NCBI RefSeq assembly: GCF_018130385.1
Contig: NZ_JAFCLU010000008.1
Location: forward strand, 217,400-281,399
Reading direction: 5' to 3'
Source: Bradyrhizobium sp. AUGA SZCCT0283
GTDB taxonomy: Bacteria; Pseudomonadota; Alphaproteobacteria; Rhizobiales; Xanthobacteraceae
Length of the DNA: 64,000 nt
Of this stretch, positions 8,315 through 17,212 are shown piece after piece (position 1 is the stretch's first letter; each line of letters begins with the position of its first letter). Both the position numbers and the translations under genes were made by a program. The notes under the pieces are model-generated. The model was not told where the DNA came from. It saw nothing but the letters and a program-made list of their open reading frames with translations, and ran no database searches.

Positions 8315-9343
8315 ATGAGCTTCGCCTCCACCATCATCGGCACCGCCGAACGGGTGCCGTTGCCCGATGTCATCATCCGCGCCGCAATTCACCGGCTATG
8401 CTCGCGCACCGCCACACGGCTCGCCACCGGGAACACGGAAAGCGATGCCTGGTTCGCCGACGAAATGGTGGCGCGCGCCGTTGCCGGATATACCGGCGAG
8501 GCCAACGCCCGGCGCTACGAAGTGCCGGCGGCGTTCTTCGCCCATGTGCTCGGTCCCAACCGCAAATATTCCTCGTGCTTCTACAAGGAGCCGGCCTCGA
8601 CATTGCGGGAGGCCGAAGAAGAGGCGTTGCGCCAGACCGTCGAGCATGCCGATCTGGATGACGGGCAATCGATCCTCGAACTCGGCTGCGGCTGGGGTTC
8701 GCTGTCGCTTTGGATGGCGCGGCAATTCCCGCATTCGCTGGTGACAGCGGTCTCCAACTCGAACGCGCAGCGCGAATACGTCGAGGGTGAAGCCGCGCAG
8801 CGCGGCCTGGCCAATCTGCGCGTCCTCACGCAGGACATGAACGTGTTCGCGCCCGAAGTGCAGTTCGACCGTGTCGTCTCCGTCGAGATGTTCGAGCACA
8901 TGATGAACTGGCGCGAATTGATGACCCGCGTGGGCGAGTGGTTGAAGCCCAATGGCCGCTTCTTCCTGCATATCTTCACCCATCGCTCCGGCGCTTATCT
9001 GTTCAACCGCGCCGATGGCGAGGACTGGATCGCGCAACATTTCTTCACCGGCGGCGTGATGCCGAGCCATCATCTGATCCGGCAATATGCCGATCTGTTC
9101 GAGGTCGAAAAGGAATGGCGCTGGAGCGGCGTGCATTATCAGCGCACCGCGCAGGATTGGCTGGACAACTTCGACACGCATCGCGACGAAATCGAGCGCG
9201 TGCTTCGCAAGGTCCATGGCGGCGAGACGGCGTTGTGGATGCGGCGCTGGCGCTGGTTCCTGCTCGCCACCGCAGGCCTGTTCGGTTACGCCGGCGGCAG
9301 CGAGTGGGGCGTCAGTCATTATCGGCTGAAGGCGGCCTGTTAA
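8315..9343 (+). CDS. Cyclopropane-fatty-acyl-phospholipid synthase-like methyltransferase
   Basis: A 342-residue class I SAM-dependent methyltransferase of the CFA-synthase/coclaurine N-methyltransferase branch. The SAM site reads ILELGCGWGSLSLWMA (about 125-140) and the post-II acidic motif VVSVEMFEHM (about 193) is present. The C-terminal half has the family's FTGGVMPSHHLI and WSGVHYQRTAQDWLDNF segments. These enzymes usually add a methylene or methyl group to unsaturated acyl chains of membrane lipids, but this subgroup may act on other amines or lipids. The start at 8315 follows a strong GAAGGGAGTGG ribosome site. Confidence 0.8.
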   Translation: MSFASTIIGTAERVPLPDVIIRAAIHRLCSRTATRLATGNTESDAWFADEMVARAVAGYTGEANARRYEVPAAFFAHVLGPNRKYSSCFYKEPASTLREAEEEALRQTVEHADLDDGQSILELGCGWGSLSLWMARQFPHSLVTAVSNSNAQREYVEGEAAQRGLANLRVLTQDMNVFAPEVQFDRVVSVEMFEHMMNWRELMTRVGEWLKPNGRFFLHIFTHRSGAYLFNRADGEDWIAQHFFTGGVMPSHHLIRQYADLFEVEKEWRWSGVHYQRTAQDWLDNFDTHRDEIERVLRKVHGGETALWMRRWRWFLLATAGLFGYAGGSEWGVSHYRLKAAC

Positions 9344-9409
9344 CGAAGCATTTAATGATTCGTGGGCCTTGCCTCACAAGATTACTGTTTGCCGCTTTCT
9401 CGTGCAGCG

Positions 9410-9487
9410 AAACGATACGTTTTTGACCATTGGTCTTAATCCCTTTTTCCGAGCCCGGAATGGAACCGACTCACAATCCAGTGAGTC
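9410..9487. promoter_or_regulatory. Cluster of three dyads upstream of the RND operon
   Basis: The 319 bases between the methyltransferase and the efflux adaptor hold no gene but three perfect dyads: AAACG-ATA-CGTTT (9410-9422), GACCA-T-TGGTC (9425-9435) and GACTCAC-N6-GTGAGTC (9468-9487). Such sites are typical of TetR-type operators, and efflux pumps are usually under TetR control. No regulator gene is adjacent, so control in trans is an inference. The third dyad contains two GANTC (CcrM methylation) sites. Confidence 0.45.
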
Positions 9488-9662
9488 CTGAAAAGGCATT
9501 GTTAGATCAGCGCGATAGCTTTGTGTGACATTGAGCCGCCACGAAAGCGTATTGCATCGCAGCAGGCTCGCCCTATCCTGTATCCATCAACCGTGAGTTC
9601 CCAAAGTCTCCTACGACAACGTCGCGAGTGCTCAATTCGCGCTTCAACTTTGAACTGGGGCA

Positions 9663-10877
9663 ATGCTTTCAATGTCCGGACTACAAACGCGATCGGCATG
9701 CATCGTTTTGATGTTGGCTGCGATGGCGCCGCTTTTGGCTGGCTGCAACGAACCGATAGCTGCGTCAGCGGCAGCAAAACCGACCGAACCCGAGGTCGGC
9801 ACCTTCACCGTCAGACCTCAGGCCCGCGCAATTATCCGCGAACTGCCCGGCCGAATCGCACCGACACGCGTCTCCGATGTCCGTGCGCGCGTCTCCGGTA
9901 TCGTCGTCGAACGCTTGTTCCAGCAAGGCACCGAAGTGAAGGCCGGCGATCCGCTCTACCGGATCGACCCGAAGCCGTTCGAAGTGGAGTTGCAGGCCAG
10001 CGAAGCCGCCCTCGACAAGGCGATGGCCGCGCTCGATCTCGCCAGCCAGCATGCGCGGCGCATCGCAACGCTGACCAGCCAGCGCGCGGCGCCCGAGGCC
10101 GAGAACGAAAAGGCGATCGCGGCCCAGCGCCAAGCCGACGCCGAGGTCGGCAGCCGCAAGGCCGACGTCGCGCGCGCCAGGCTGAACCTTGATTATGCAA
10201 CGATCCGCGCGCCGATCAGCGGCGTCGTCGGCGCCGCGCTGGTGAGCGAGGGCGCGCTGGTGGTGCAGAACGAGACCACCAGTCTCGCCACGATCCAGCA
10301 ACTCGACCCGATCTACGCCGACTTCACCCAATCGGTCTCGGAGATGAACAAGCTGCGCCGTGCGTTTGACAGCGGCGATCTCGACCGGATTGCGCCCGAC
10401 GCGGCCAAGGTCCGCCTCGTGCTCGACGACGGCACGGTCTATCCGGTTTCCGGCAAGCTGCTGTTTTCCGAAGCCAAGGTGGATGCCTATACGGGACAGG
10501 TCACGCTGCGCGGACAGTTTCCGAATCCGAATCGCGAGCTGCTGCCGGGCATGTATGTCCGCGTCCTGATCGAACAGGGCATCGATTCCGACGCCATCGC
10601 GGTGCCGCAGCAGGCGATCCAGCGCGATGCCGGCGGCGGCAGCGAGGTCTTCGTGGTCAAGGACGACGGCCGCGTGGCCACGCAGCCGGTCCGCACCGGC
10701 GCGGTGCAGGACGGCGTCTGGCTGGTGAGCGAAGGTCTCAAGGACGGTGATCGCGTCATCGTCGACGGATTCCAGAAATTCGTGCCTGGCGACAAGGTCA
10801 AGGCGAAGGCGTGGATCGATGCCGATGCCTCGGTTGGTACCATACCGGGCGCACCGGCGACGCAAGCCGCCCGCTGA
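9663..10877 (+). CDS. RND efflux periplasmic adaptor (membrane fusion protein)
   Basis: A 404-residue AcrA/MexA-type adaptor. It has a lipoprotein signal with lipobox LLAGC (Cys near residue 28), and after processing it would be anchored to the inner membrane. The barrel-sandwich halves (DVRARVSGIVVERLFQQGTEVKAGD and the later TIRAPISGVVGAALVSEGALV) flank a helical hairpin rich in Ala and Lys/Arg; beta-barrel and membrane-proximal regions follow (LPGMYVRVLIEQG). It bridges the pump to an outer-membrane factor, which is not encoded here. A start at 9672 is equally possible. The RND pump starts 10 bases after its stop. Confidence 0.9.
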   Translation: MLSMSGLQTRSACIVLMLAAMAPLLAGCNEPIAASAAAKPTEPEVGTFTVRPQARAIIRELPGRIAPTRVSDVRARVSGIVVERLFQQGTEVKAGDPLYRIDPKPFEVELQASEAALDKAMAALDLASQHARRIATLTSQRAAPEAENEKAIAAQRQADAEVGSRKADVARARLNLDYATIRAPISGVVGAALVSEGALVVQNETTSLATIQQLDPIYADFTQSVSEMNKLRRAFDSGDLDRIAPDAAKVRLVLDDGTVYPVSGKLLFSEAKVDAYTGQVTLRGQFPNPNRELLPGMYVRVLIEQGIDSDAIAVPQQAIQRDAGGGSEVFVVKDDGRVATQPVRTGAVQDGVWLVSEGLKDGDRVIVDGFQKFVPGDKVKAKAWIDADASVGTIPGAPATQAAR

Positions 10878-10886
10878 GATCGGGAT

Positions 10887-13800
10887 ATGCCCAGCTTCTT
10901 CATTGACAGGCCGATCTTCGCCTGGGTGGTTGCGCTTTTCATCTGCCTGATCGGCGCGATCTCGATTCCGCTGCTGGCGGTCGCGCAGTATCCGATCATC
11001 GCGCCGCCCTCGATTTCGATCTCGACCAGCTATCCCGGCGCGTCGCCGGAAAATCTCTACAACAGCGTCACGCGGCTGATCGAGGAGGAACTCAACGGCG
11101 CCTCCGGCATCCTCAATTTCGAATCCACCTCAGACTCGCTGGGGCAGGTCGAAATAACAGCCAACTTCGTGCCCGGCACTGAGACCGGCGCGGCCTCGGT
11201 CGAAGTGCAGAACCGCCTCAAGCGCGTCGAGGCGCGGCTGCCGCGCGCCGTGATCCAGCAGGGCATCCTGGTCGAGGAAGCCTCTTCCGCCGTGCTGCAG
11301 ATCATTACGCTGAACTCGACCGACGGCTCGCTCGACGAAATCGGCCTCGGCGATTTCATGATCCGCAACGTGCTCGGTGAAATCCGGCGCATTCCCGGCG
11401 TCGGCCGCGCCACGCTTTATTCCACCGAACGTTCTTTGCGGATCTGGATCGATCCCGCAAAACTCGTCGGCTACGGTCTCACCGCCGACGACGTCAACAA
11501 GGCGATAACAGCACAGAACGCGCAGGTGGCCTCGGGCAGCATCGGCGCCGAGCCGAGCACGCCGGAACAGAAGATTTCCGCATTGGTGTTGGTCAAGGGC
11601 CAGCTCGCCTCGCCCGATGAATTCGGCGCCATCACGCTGCGCGCCAATCCGGATGGATCGACCGTGCGGCTGCGCGATGTCGCCCGCATCGAGATCGGCG
11701 GCCTGAGCTATCAGTTCAACACGCGGCTCAACGGCAAGCCGACCGCGGGCCTTTCGGTGCTGCTGTCGCCGACCGGCAACGCGCTGGCGACCGCCAGCGC
11801 CGTCGAAGCCAAGATGAAAGAACTGTCAAAATTCTTTCCGGCCAATATCGGTTACGAAATCCCCTACAACATCACCCCCGTCGTCAAGGCCTCGATCAAC
11901 AAGGTGCTGATGACGCTGGTCGAGGCGGTGGTGCTGGTGTTCATCGTGATGTTCCTGTTCCTGCAGAACATCCGCTACACCATCATCCCGACCATCGTGG
12001 TGCCGGTGGCGCTGCTCGGTACCTGCGCGGTGCTGATGGCGGCCGGCTATTCCATCAACATGCTGACGATGTTCGGCATGGTGCTGGCCGTGGGCATCCT
12101 CGTCGACGACGCCATCGTCGTGGTCGAGAACGTCGAGCGCATCATGGCGGAGGAGGGCCTGCCGCCGAAGGAAGCGACCCGCAAGGCGATGTCGCAGATC
12201 ACGAGCGCCATCATCGGCATCACGCTGGTGCTGATGGCGGTGTTCGTGCCGATGGCGTTCTTCCCGGGATCGGTCGGCATCATCTACCGCCAGTTCTCGG
12301 TCACCATGGTCTCGGCCATCGCCTTCTCCGCGCTGCTGGCGCTGTCGCTGACGCCGGCGCTGTGCGCGACGCTGCTGAAGCCGGTCGAAGCCGGCCATGG
12401 CCATGCCAGCAAGGGCGTGTTCGGCTGGTTCAACCGCGTGCTGGATTCCAGCCGCGGCAGCTATACGCGCACCGTAAAAGGTTCGTTGAAGCGCACCGGG
12501 CGCTTGATGCTGATCTACGCCGCGCTGTTGATCGGGCTCGGCTGGGGATTCGTCCGGCTGCCCGGCGGCTTCCTGCCGGTCGACGACCAGGGCTTTATCA
12601 CCACCGACGTGCAGACGCCATCCGACTCCTCCTATGCCCGCACCGAGGCCGCGGTCGAGCAGGTCGAAAAATATCTCCGCGACCGCGCCGGCGTCGAGGA
12701 CGTGACGTTCCTGACCGGCTTCAGCTTCCTCGGCCAGGGCGTGAACACCGCGCAGGCCTTCATCACGCTGAAGGACTGGTCGGAGCGGGGCCGGCAGGAT
12801 TCTGCGGCTGCGATTGTCGCCGACATCAACCGCGATCTATCTTCGTCGATCCGCGACGCCAAAATTTCGGCGCTGCAGCCGCCGCCGATCGACAATCTCG
12901 GCAATTCCAGCGGCTTCTCGTTCCGCCTGCAGGATCGCGGCCAGAAGGGCTATCCGGCGCTGGTTGCCGCCGCCGATCGGCTGATCGCGGAAGCCAATGC
13001 CAGCCCTGTGCTGCAGAAGGTCTATGTCGAGGGACTGCCGCCGGCGCCGCAGGTCAATCTGATGATCGACCGCGAAAAGGCCGGCGCGTTCGGCGTCACC
13101 TTCGAGGATATCAACCAGACCATCTCGACCAATCTCGGCTCGAACTACATCAACGACTTCCCGAATCGGGGACGGATGCAACGCGTGATCGTGCAGGCCG
13201 ACCGGGCCAGCCGCATGAACGCCGACGACATCCTCAATTACAACGTCAAGAACAGCCGCGGGCAATTGGTGCCGTTCTCTGCCTTCGCCACGGTGCAGTG
13301 GTCGAAGGGCCCGACCCAGATCGCCGGCTTCAACTACTATCCCGCCGTGCGCATCTCCGGCGAAGCCAAGCCTGGCTTCACCTCCGGCGATGCCATCGCC
13401 GAGATGGAGCGGCTCGCGGGCAAGCTGCCGCGCGGCTTTGGTTACGAATGGACCGGTCAGTCGCTGCAGGAAAAGCTGTCCGGCTCGCAGGCGCCGTTCC
13501 TGCTCGGCCTCTCGGTGCTGGTGGTGTTTTTGCTGCTCGCCGCGCTCTACGAGAGCTGGACTATTCCGCTCGCGGTATTGCTGACAGTGCCGCTCGGCAT
13601 TTGCGGCGCGGTGATCGCCGCCACGCTGCGCGGCCTGCCGAACGACGTCTATTTCACCGTCGGCCTGATCACCATCATCGGCCTGGCGGCAAAAGACGCC
13701 ATCCTCATTATCGAATTCGCCAAGGATCTGCGCGCGCAAGGCAAGCCGCTGGTCGAGGCCACGATCGAAGCGTGCTCACTACGCTTCCGCCCGATCCTGA

Positions 13801-14042
13801 TGACGGGCCTCGCCTTCGTCTGCGGCGTGCTGCCGATGGCGATTGCGACCGGCGCCGGCGGCGCCAGCCAGCAGGCGCTCGGCACCAGCGTCATGGGCGG
13901 CATGATCGCGGTGGTGATCCTGGCGCTGCTGATGGTGCCGGTGTTCTTCGTCTCGGTGCAGCGCGTGCTGGCGGGGGACCGGGAGAAGGTGGAGGCGACC
14001 GCGGGAGTCGAGGTGGTCGGCCCGCCGGCGCCAGTGAAGTGA
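10887..14042 (+). CDS. RND multidrug efflux pump (AcrB/HAE1 family)
   Basis: A 1051-residue pump of full family length with twelve membrane helices expected. It starts MPSFFIDRPIFAWVVALFI, the family's standard N terminus. The proton-relay aspartates sit in VGILVDDAIVVVENVERIM and the relay lysine in AAKDAILIIEFAKDL. The docking and pore regions (QNRLKRVEARLP, GFLPVDDQGF) are intact. It exports hydrophobic and amphiphilic drugs from the periplasm and inner membrane through an adaptor and an outer-membrane channel. It forms a two-gene operon with the adaptor upstream. Confidence 0.95.
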   Translation: MPSFFIDRPIFAWVVALFICLIGAISIPLLAVAQYPIIAPPSISISTSYPGASPENLYNSVTRLIEEELNGASGILNFESTSDSLGQVEITANFVPGTETGAASVEVQNRLKRVEARLPRAVIQQGILVEEASSAVLQIITLNSTDGSLDEIGLGDFMIRNVLGEIRRIPGVGRATLYSTERSLRIWIDPAKLVGYGLTADDVNKAITAQNAQVASGSIGAEPSTPEQKISALVLVKGQLASPDEFGAITLRANPDGSTVRLRDVARIEIGGLSYQFNTRLNGKPTAGLSVLLSPTGNALATASAVEAKMKELSKFFPANIGYEIPYNITPVVKASINKVLMTLVEAVVLVFIVMFLFLQNIRYTIIPTIVVPVALLGTCAVLMAAGYSINMLTMFGMVLAVGILVDDAIVVVENVERIMAEEGLPPKEATRKAMSQITSAIIGITLVLMAVFVPMAFFPGSVGIIYRQFSVTMVSAIAFSALLALSLTPALCATLLKPVEAGHGHASKGVFGWFNRVLDSSRGSYTRTVKGSLKRTGRLMLIYAALLIGLGWGFVRLPGGFLPVDDQGFITTDVQTPSDSSYARTEAAVEQVEKYLRDRAGVEDVTFLTGFSFLGQGVNTAQAFITLKDWSERGRQDSAAAIVADINRDLSSSIRDAKISALQPPPIDNLGNSSGFSFRLQDRGQKGYPALVAAADRLIAEANASPVLQKVYVEGLPPAPQVNLMIDREKAGAFGVTFEDINQTISTNLGSNYINDFPNRGRMQRVIVQADRASRMNADDILNYNVKNSRGQLVPFSAFATVQWSKGPTQIAGFNYYPAVRISGEAKPGFTSGDAIAEMERLAGKLPRGFGYEWTGQSLQEKLSGSQAPFLLGLSVLVVFLLLAALYESWTIPLAVLLTVPLGICGAVIAATLRGLPNDVYFTVGLITIIGLAAKDAILIIEFAKDLRAQGKPLVEATIEACSLRFRPILMTGLAFVCGVLPMAIATGAGGASQQALGTSVMGGMIAVVILALLMVPVFFVSVQRVLAGDREKVEATAGVEVVGPPAPVK

Positions 14043-14362
14043 TAGACGTTGTCATGCTCAGTGACTTCGCGACGCCAGGGCTTCGCCGGGATTTGCGGTC
14101 TCGGGCCGTCGAGAAGCCTTGGCGCAGGCTGGAGGCCGATGCATCCAGTCCATGAACCGATAAATTTGCCGGGCTGACGCCGCGCCAGAGTCCGCTATGC
14201 CCCGATGCCCGACGTGCTGCTGCATAGCAGCGAAACGACGCTATGTGCCATAGGCGGACATGAACCATCCCTGCGTGGCATCCGCTGATGGCTCAGATTC
14301 CTTGCTGAGGCGGCAAGGACGAATGAACAAGCCAGTGCGATGGCCTAATCTGGGCTCGTTGT
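14043..14362. other. Gene-free stretch with decayed repeat sequence
   Basis: These 320 bases hold no convincing coding frame. They contain a loose inverted arrangement (GTCCGCTATG near 14190 and CATAGGCGGAC near 14250) around a TGCTGCTGCATAGCAGCGA hairpin, which looks like a degraded intergenic repeat. No promoter or terminator was recognised. Confidence 0.4.
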
Positions 14363-14887
14363 TCAGCGCGCATTAAAACTGGCGCGAGGCGTACTTGTAT
14401 CAGAATCTTGATGGAAACCGCCTAAGCGCTTTGCGCGTGAAGCAGACGCCGCGCGTGAACTATTGCAAGGCGCAACAATGGCGGCGAGATCACGACCTCG
14501 CAGGTACATCATTTTTCGGGTCAACCCGCCGTGCCGTGCGATCCAAGCGCGCACAGAAGCTGGATAGGTCTCCATTAGATCTTGCGTCCCGGATGCGCTG
14601 ACGACGCGTTTGCCGGACTCGTCGAACATCCATGCGGCATGGAATCCAAGCACCGCATTAGGGGTGGCGCAGATTCGATCGCTCGGTACGAGTCCAAGCA
14701 CCATTGTACAGGCCGAAACGCAAGTGCCGCTAATGACAACGGGCTCGCCGGAGTCGCGCACCTGTCGGAAGCGCGTCGTGTAGTCCCGCATCTTACCGCC
14801 GATGTCGTCGCTGATAATGATGGTCGCGGAAGCCGAAGTAGCGGTTAGCGCCGTCAATAGAACGGCAGAAATTAGGCACACTCGCAT
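14363..14887 (-). CDS. Secreted ClpP/crotonase-fold protein (paralogue of the one at 50.5 kb)
   Basis: A 174-residue protein with a Sec signal peptide (MRVCLISAVLLTALTATSASA) and a good ribosome site (GGAGAAGGT). The core resembles ClpP: a serine at 58 within GTCVSACT, a histidine at 83 within AVLGFHAA exactly 25 residues on (as Ser97 and His122 in E. coli ClpP), and an acid at 133 (RGRDL), near the place of the ClpP aspartate. A possible periplasmic serine peptidase, but activity is inferred. Compared with the second copy at 50525, the C terminus runs on past the usual end for about 35 low-complexity residues, as if the native stop was lost. Confidence 0.7.
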   Translation of the reverse strand: MRVCLISAVLLTALTATSASATIIISDDIGGKMRDYTTRFRQVRDSGEPVVISGTCVSACTMVLGLVPSDRICATPNAVLGFHAAWMFDESGKRVVSASGTQDLMETYPASVRAWIARHGGLTRKMMYLRGRDLAAIVAPCNSSRAASASRAKRLGGFHQDSDTSTPRASFNAR

Positions 14888-15139
14888 TACCTTCTCCGCG
14901 GCGTGATCAATCCTGCGCCACGCGCCGCAAATCGCATGCCAACCTGGTGCGCTTTCGAGCGATCAATTAAGTCGCTGATTTGAAAGCAGTTTCCGTTGGA
15001 GGATGGCGATGCTCGGCGGCTCACGTCGGCGCAGCATCGCTGGAGCCTAAAAAAGGGGCATTCTCGTCGCCATGTTGATCAATATCAATGCGACGAAGCC
15101 CTGGCGGTGGCAGCCTCTAACAAATGTCGGAGGAAACCT

Positions 15140-15397
15140 ATGACAATCAAATACATCCTTGCCATCGCGCTCATCACGCCTGTGCTGACTGTATCCAGCA
15201 TGGCTCAACAGTACCAAGGCGGTCCGAAGTCGAGTTTCATGCCTACGCGGCAAATCAGCAGCGGAGGCGATATCTACGCGCAGGGAGACATCTACCCGCG
15301 GGGAGTCGCCGCGAAGAAGTCCTCCGCCGGTGGCGGTAGTCATCACTACAGCGGCGGACCGAGGAGCGATCCCCATCACATGGGGCCGAAGCCGTAA
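15140..15397 (+). CDS. Small secreted protein rich in Gly, Ser and His
   Basis: An 85-residue product. The ATG at 15140 has a good ribosome site (CGGAGGAAACC). A Sec signal peptide (MTIKYILAIALITPVLTVSSMAQ) precedes a 60-residue mature part rich in Gly, Ser, Lys and His (GGDIYAQGDIYPRG, GGGSHHYSGG, ending DPHHMGPKP). I do not recognise a family. The histidine clusters might bind metal, but this is only a guess. It diverges from the ClpP-like gene and precedes another small gene. Confidence 0.6.
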   Translation: MTIKYILAIALITPVLTVSSMAQQYQGGPKSSFMPTRQISSGGDIYAQGDIYPRGVAAKKSSAGGGSHHYSGGPRSDPHHMGPKP

Positions 15398-15507
15398 TTC
15401 TCGGAGGCGTTACCTAGTCTCGCGACCCTGCAATGGGTCGGGTGTTTAGGGATAGCCCGCAAGGGCGAGCTACGAAGAACTCACGTCAACAACAGCCAGG
15501 ATCTTTC

Positions 15508-15690
15508 ATGGCATTCGTGCAGTTCACGCAACCGGACGATCAGCCGATCGTCATCAACACGGATAGGATCGTGACCGCCACACCACTGCTCGACGGACAA
15601 GGCACGCGCATCACCTTTAACAACGGTGGCCATCAGGACGTGAAGCAACTCATCGCTGATGTCCTGCGGCAGTTGAACATAAGCGCGTAG
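15508..15690 (+). CDS. Small conserved-looking protein, unknown function
   Basis: A 60-residue acidic protein from the ATG at 15508, MAFVQFTQPDDQPIVINTDRI, ending DVKQLIADVLRQLNISA. Alternating hydrophobic residues suggest a small beta-sheet fold plus a C-terminal helix. The reading frame opens upstream at 15433, but that part is poor in coding signal. There is weak resemblance in layout to FlbD-like small proteins (short, beginning with a sheet that contains an asparagine-threonine turn), not enough for an assignment. Confidence 0.5.
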   Translation: MAFVQFTQPDDQPIVINTDRIVTATPLLDGQGTRITFNNGGHQDVKQLIADVLRQLNISA

Positions 15691-15935
15691 GCTCAGGACA
15701 TCGCCGCTTGCGCGATCCCGTTCCGCCGATCAAGTGAGATCGTGCACTTTCTTGAGTGCTGCCTAATGTCGCAGATGGGTCAATCGCTACACGGGCGACC
15801 CAGCGGCAAGTCCGGCCATGCCGGCAATGGCTCCGAAAGCGGAAGTAAATTCAGAGCAATTAGCGGCTCCGCTAGAGGCCGGTGCGGATTGATGGCGCTC
15901 CCCTTCACGTCATTCAAGTTTCGAAACCGGAGCCT

Positions 15936-16148
15936 CGAATCATCCGCGGCGAATTCGGCGAACATGAGTGGACCGCCATTAGGCCGATGTTGCCGAACAA
16001 GCCGCGCGGCGTTCGGCGGGTAGATGACCGCCGCGTGCTCGATCGCATCGTTTGGGTCCTGCGTTCAGGTGCGCCATGGCGCGACCTGTGGTCCCCGCAC
16101 GACTTGTTACAATCGCTTCGTTCGGTGGATGATGGTCTTGTCTCGCTG
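15936..16148 (+). pseudogene. IS5-family transposase remnant (N-terminal fragment)
   Basis: The frame reads RGEFGEHEWTAIRPMLPNKP, RRVDDRRVLDRIVWVLRSGAPWRDL, matching the start of IS5-type transposases (normally about 120 or 270 residues). After WRDL the sequence drifts: a segment that should lead into the CYNRF region is shortened (LLQSLRSVDDGLV), and the rest of the gene is absent. No full terminal inverted repeats were found. The flanks (15691-15935 and 16149-16330) contain no gene; a perfect hairpin GGCACTCG-A-CGAGTGCC lies at 16178-16194. The region is a graveyard of mobile DNA. Confidence 0.75.
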
Positions 16149-16330
16149 ATTTGCCCGACGTGTCAAATGTCTACTTCGGCACTCGACGAGTGCCGGCTAC
16201 TGTGCATGGGGTTGTTTTCAATATTTTTGCTGGGAGCGCCGAGGCTCCTCCGTGTCCTTCCGCCGCCTCCGGAAGGCTGCATCACCCCGATCGCGGATGG
16301 AGCGACGGCGCGTGGCTTGGAACCGTCGCC

Positions 16331-17125
16331 CTACTTCCCCAGCGGCTTCAGAATCTTCACCAATTCCCCGTGCACGAACTCGTTGCCACAGATCACGTGC
16401 CCGGTCTTCAGCGGATCGTCGCTGCCCTCCATGCCCGAGATCGTTCCGCCGGCTTCCCGCACCATGATCTGCCCGGCCGCGATGTCCCAGGGCTGCAAAT
16501 TGCGTTCCCAGTAGCCGTCGAGGCGGCCGGCGGCGACGAAGGCGAGGTCGAGGGAGGCGGCGCCAAAGCGGCGCAGGCCCGCCACCTTGTTCTGGATCGC
16601 GGCCATTTCGCGGTTCGACAATTCATGGTCGCCGCGGCCGATATGCGGCAGGCCGCAGGCAACCACGCATTCATTGAGCTGGCGGCGGCCGGAGACGCGC
16701 AGCCGCTGGTCGTTGAGGAACGCGCCCTTGCCGCGCTCGGCGATGTACAACTCGTCATTGGCGGGGTTGTAGATCACGCCCGCAATGATCGTGCCCTCGC
16801 GCTGCAGGCCGATCGAGATCGCAAATTGCGGGATGCCGTGCAGGAAGTTGGTGGTGCCGTCCAACGGATCGACGATCCAGGTGTGGCTCTTGTCGGCGCC
16901 TTCGCGCGTTCCGCCTTCCTCGCCGATGAAGCCGTAGCCCGGCCGCGCCTTGGCGAGGTCCTCGTACAGCATTTCCTCGGCGCGCTTGTCGGCCTTGGTG
17001 ACGAAGTTCGCCGGCCCCTTCAGCGACACCTGCAGATGCTCGATCTCGCCGAGGTCGCGCTTGAGGCTGCGGCCGGCGCGGCGCGCGGCTTTCACCATGA
17101 CGTTGATAAGGGCTGAATACAGCAT
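16331..17125 (-). CDS. suhB: Inositol-1-monophosphatase family protein (SuhB-like)
   Basis: A 264-residue magnesium-dependent phosphatase. The metal-binding motifs are intact: GEEGG (about 70), WIVDPLDGTTNFLHG (about 83-97) and QPWDIAAGQIMVREAGG near residue 210. The family dephosphorylates inositol-1-phosphate and related sugar phosphates in the cytoplasm; SuhB also takes part in rRNA antitermination in E. coli. Start MLYSALINVMVKAARRAG is standard for SuhB. It ends the long minus-strand block that begins with tkt; an 87-base gap separates it from the SEL1 gene. Confidence 0.9.
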   Translation of the reverse strand: MLYSALINVMVKAARRAGRSLKRDLGEIEHLQVSLKGPANFVTKADKRAEEMLYEDLAKARPGYGFIGEEGGTREGADKSHTWIVDPLDGTTNFLHGIPQFAISIGLQREGTIIAGVIYNPANDELYIAERGKGAFLNDQRLRVSGRRQLNECVVACGLPHIGRGDHELSNREMAAIQNKVAGLRRFGAASLDLAFVAAGRLDGYWERNLQPWDIAAGQIMVREAGGTISGMEGSDDPLKTGHVICGNEFVHGELVKILKPLGK

Positions 17126-17212
17126 GATGCGAGCTTATGGTGTGAGGGAACGGGCCAATGCCGTCAGGGGGTTGGGGACTGGGTGCCCTGCAGATGTGCC
17201 GCCGTCAAGGCG

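Noticed and set aside
12362..14155. 597-codon open frame on the plus strand inside the RND pump gene
   Set aside because: It is an Arg/Gly/Pro-rich shadow of the real acrB-like frame; it shows no domain and the pump frame is clearly coding.
15433..15507. Longer N terminus for the 60-residue protein at 15508
   Set aside because: The extra 25 codons include a repeat-like, Arg/Gln-rich stretch without a ribosome site; the ATG at 15508 begins the ordered part.
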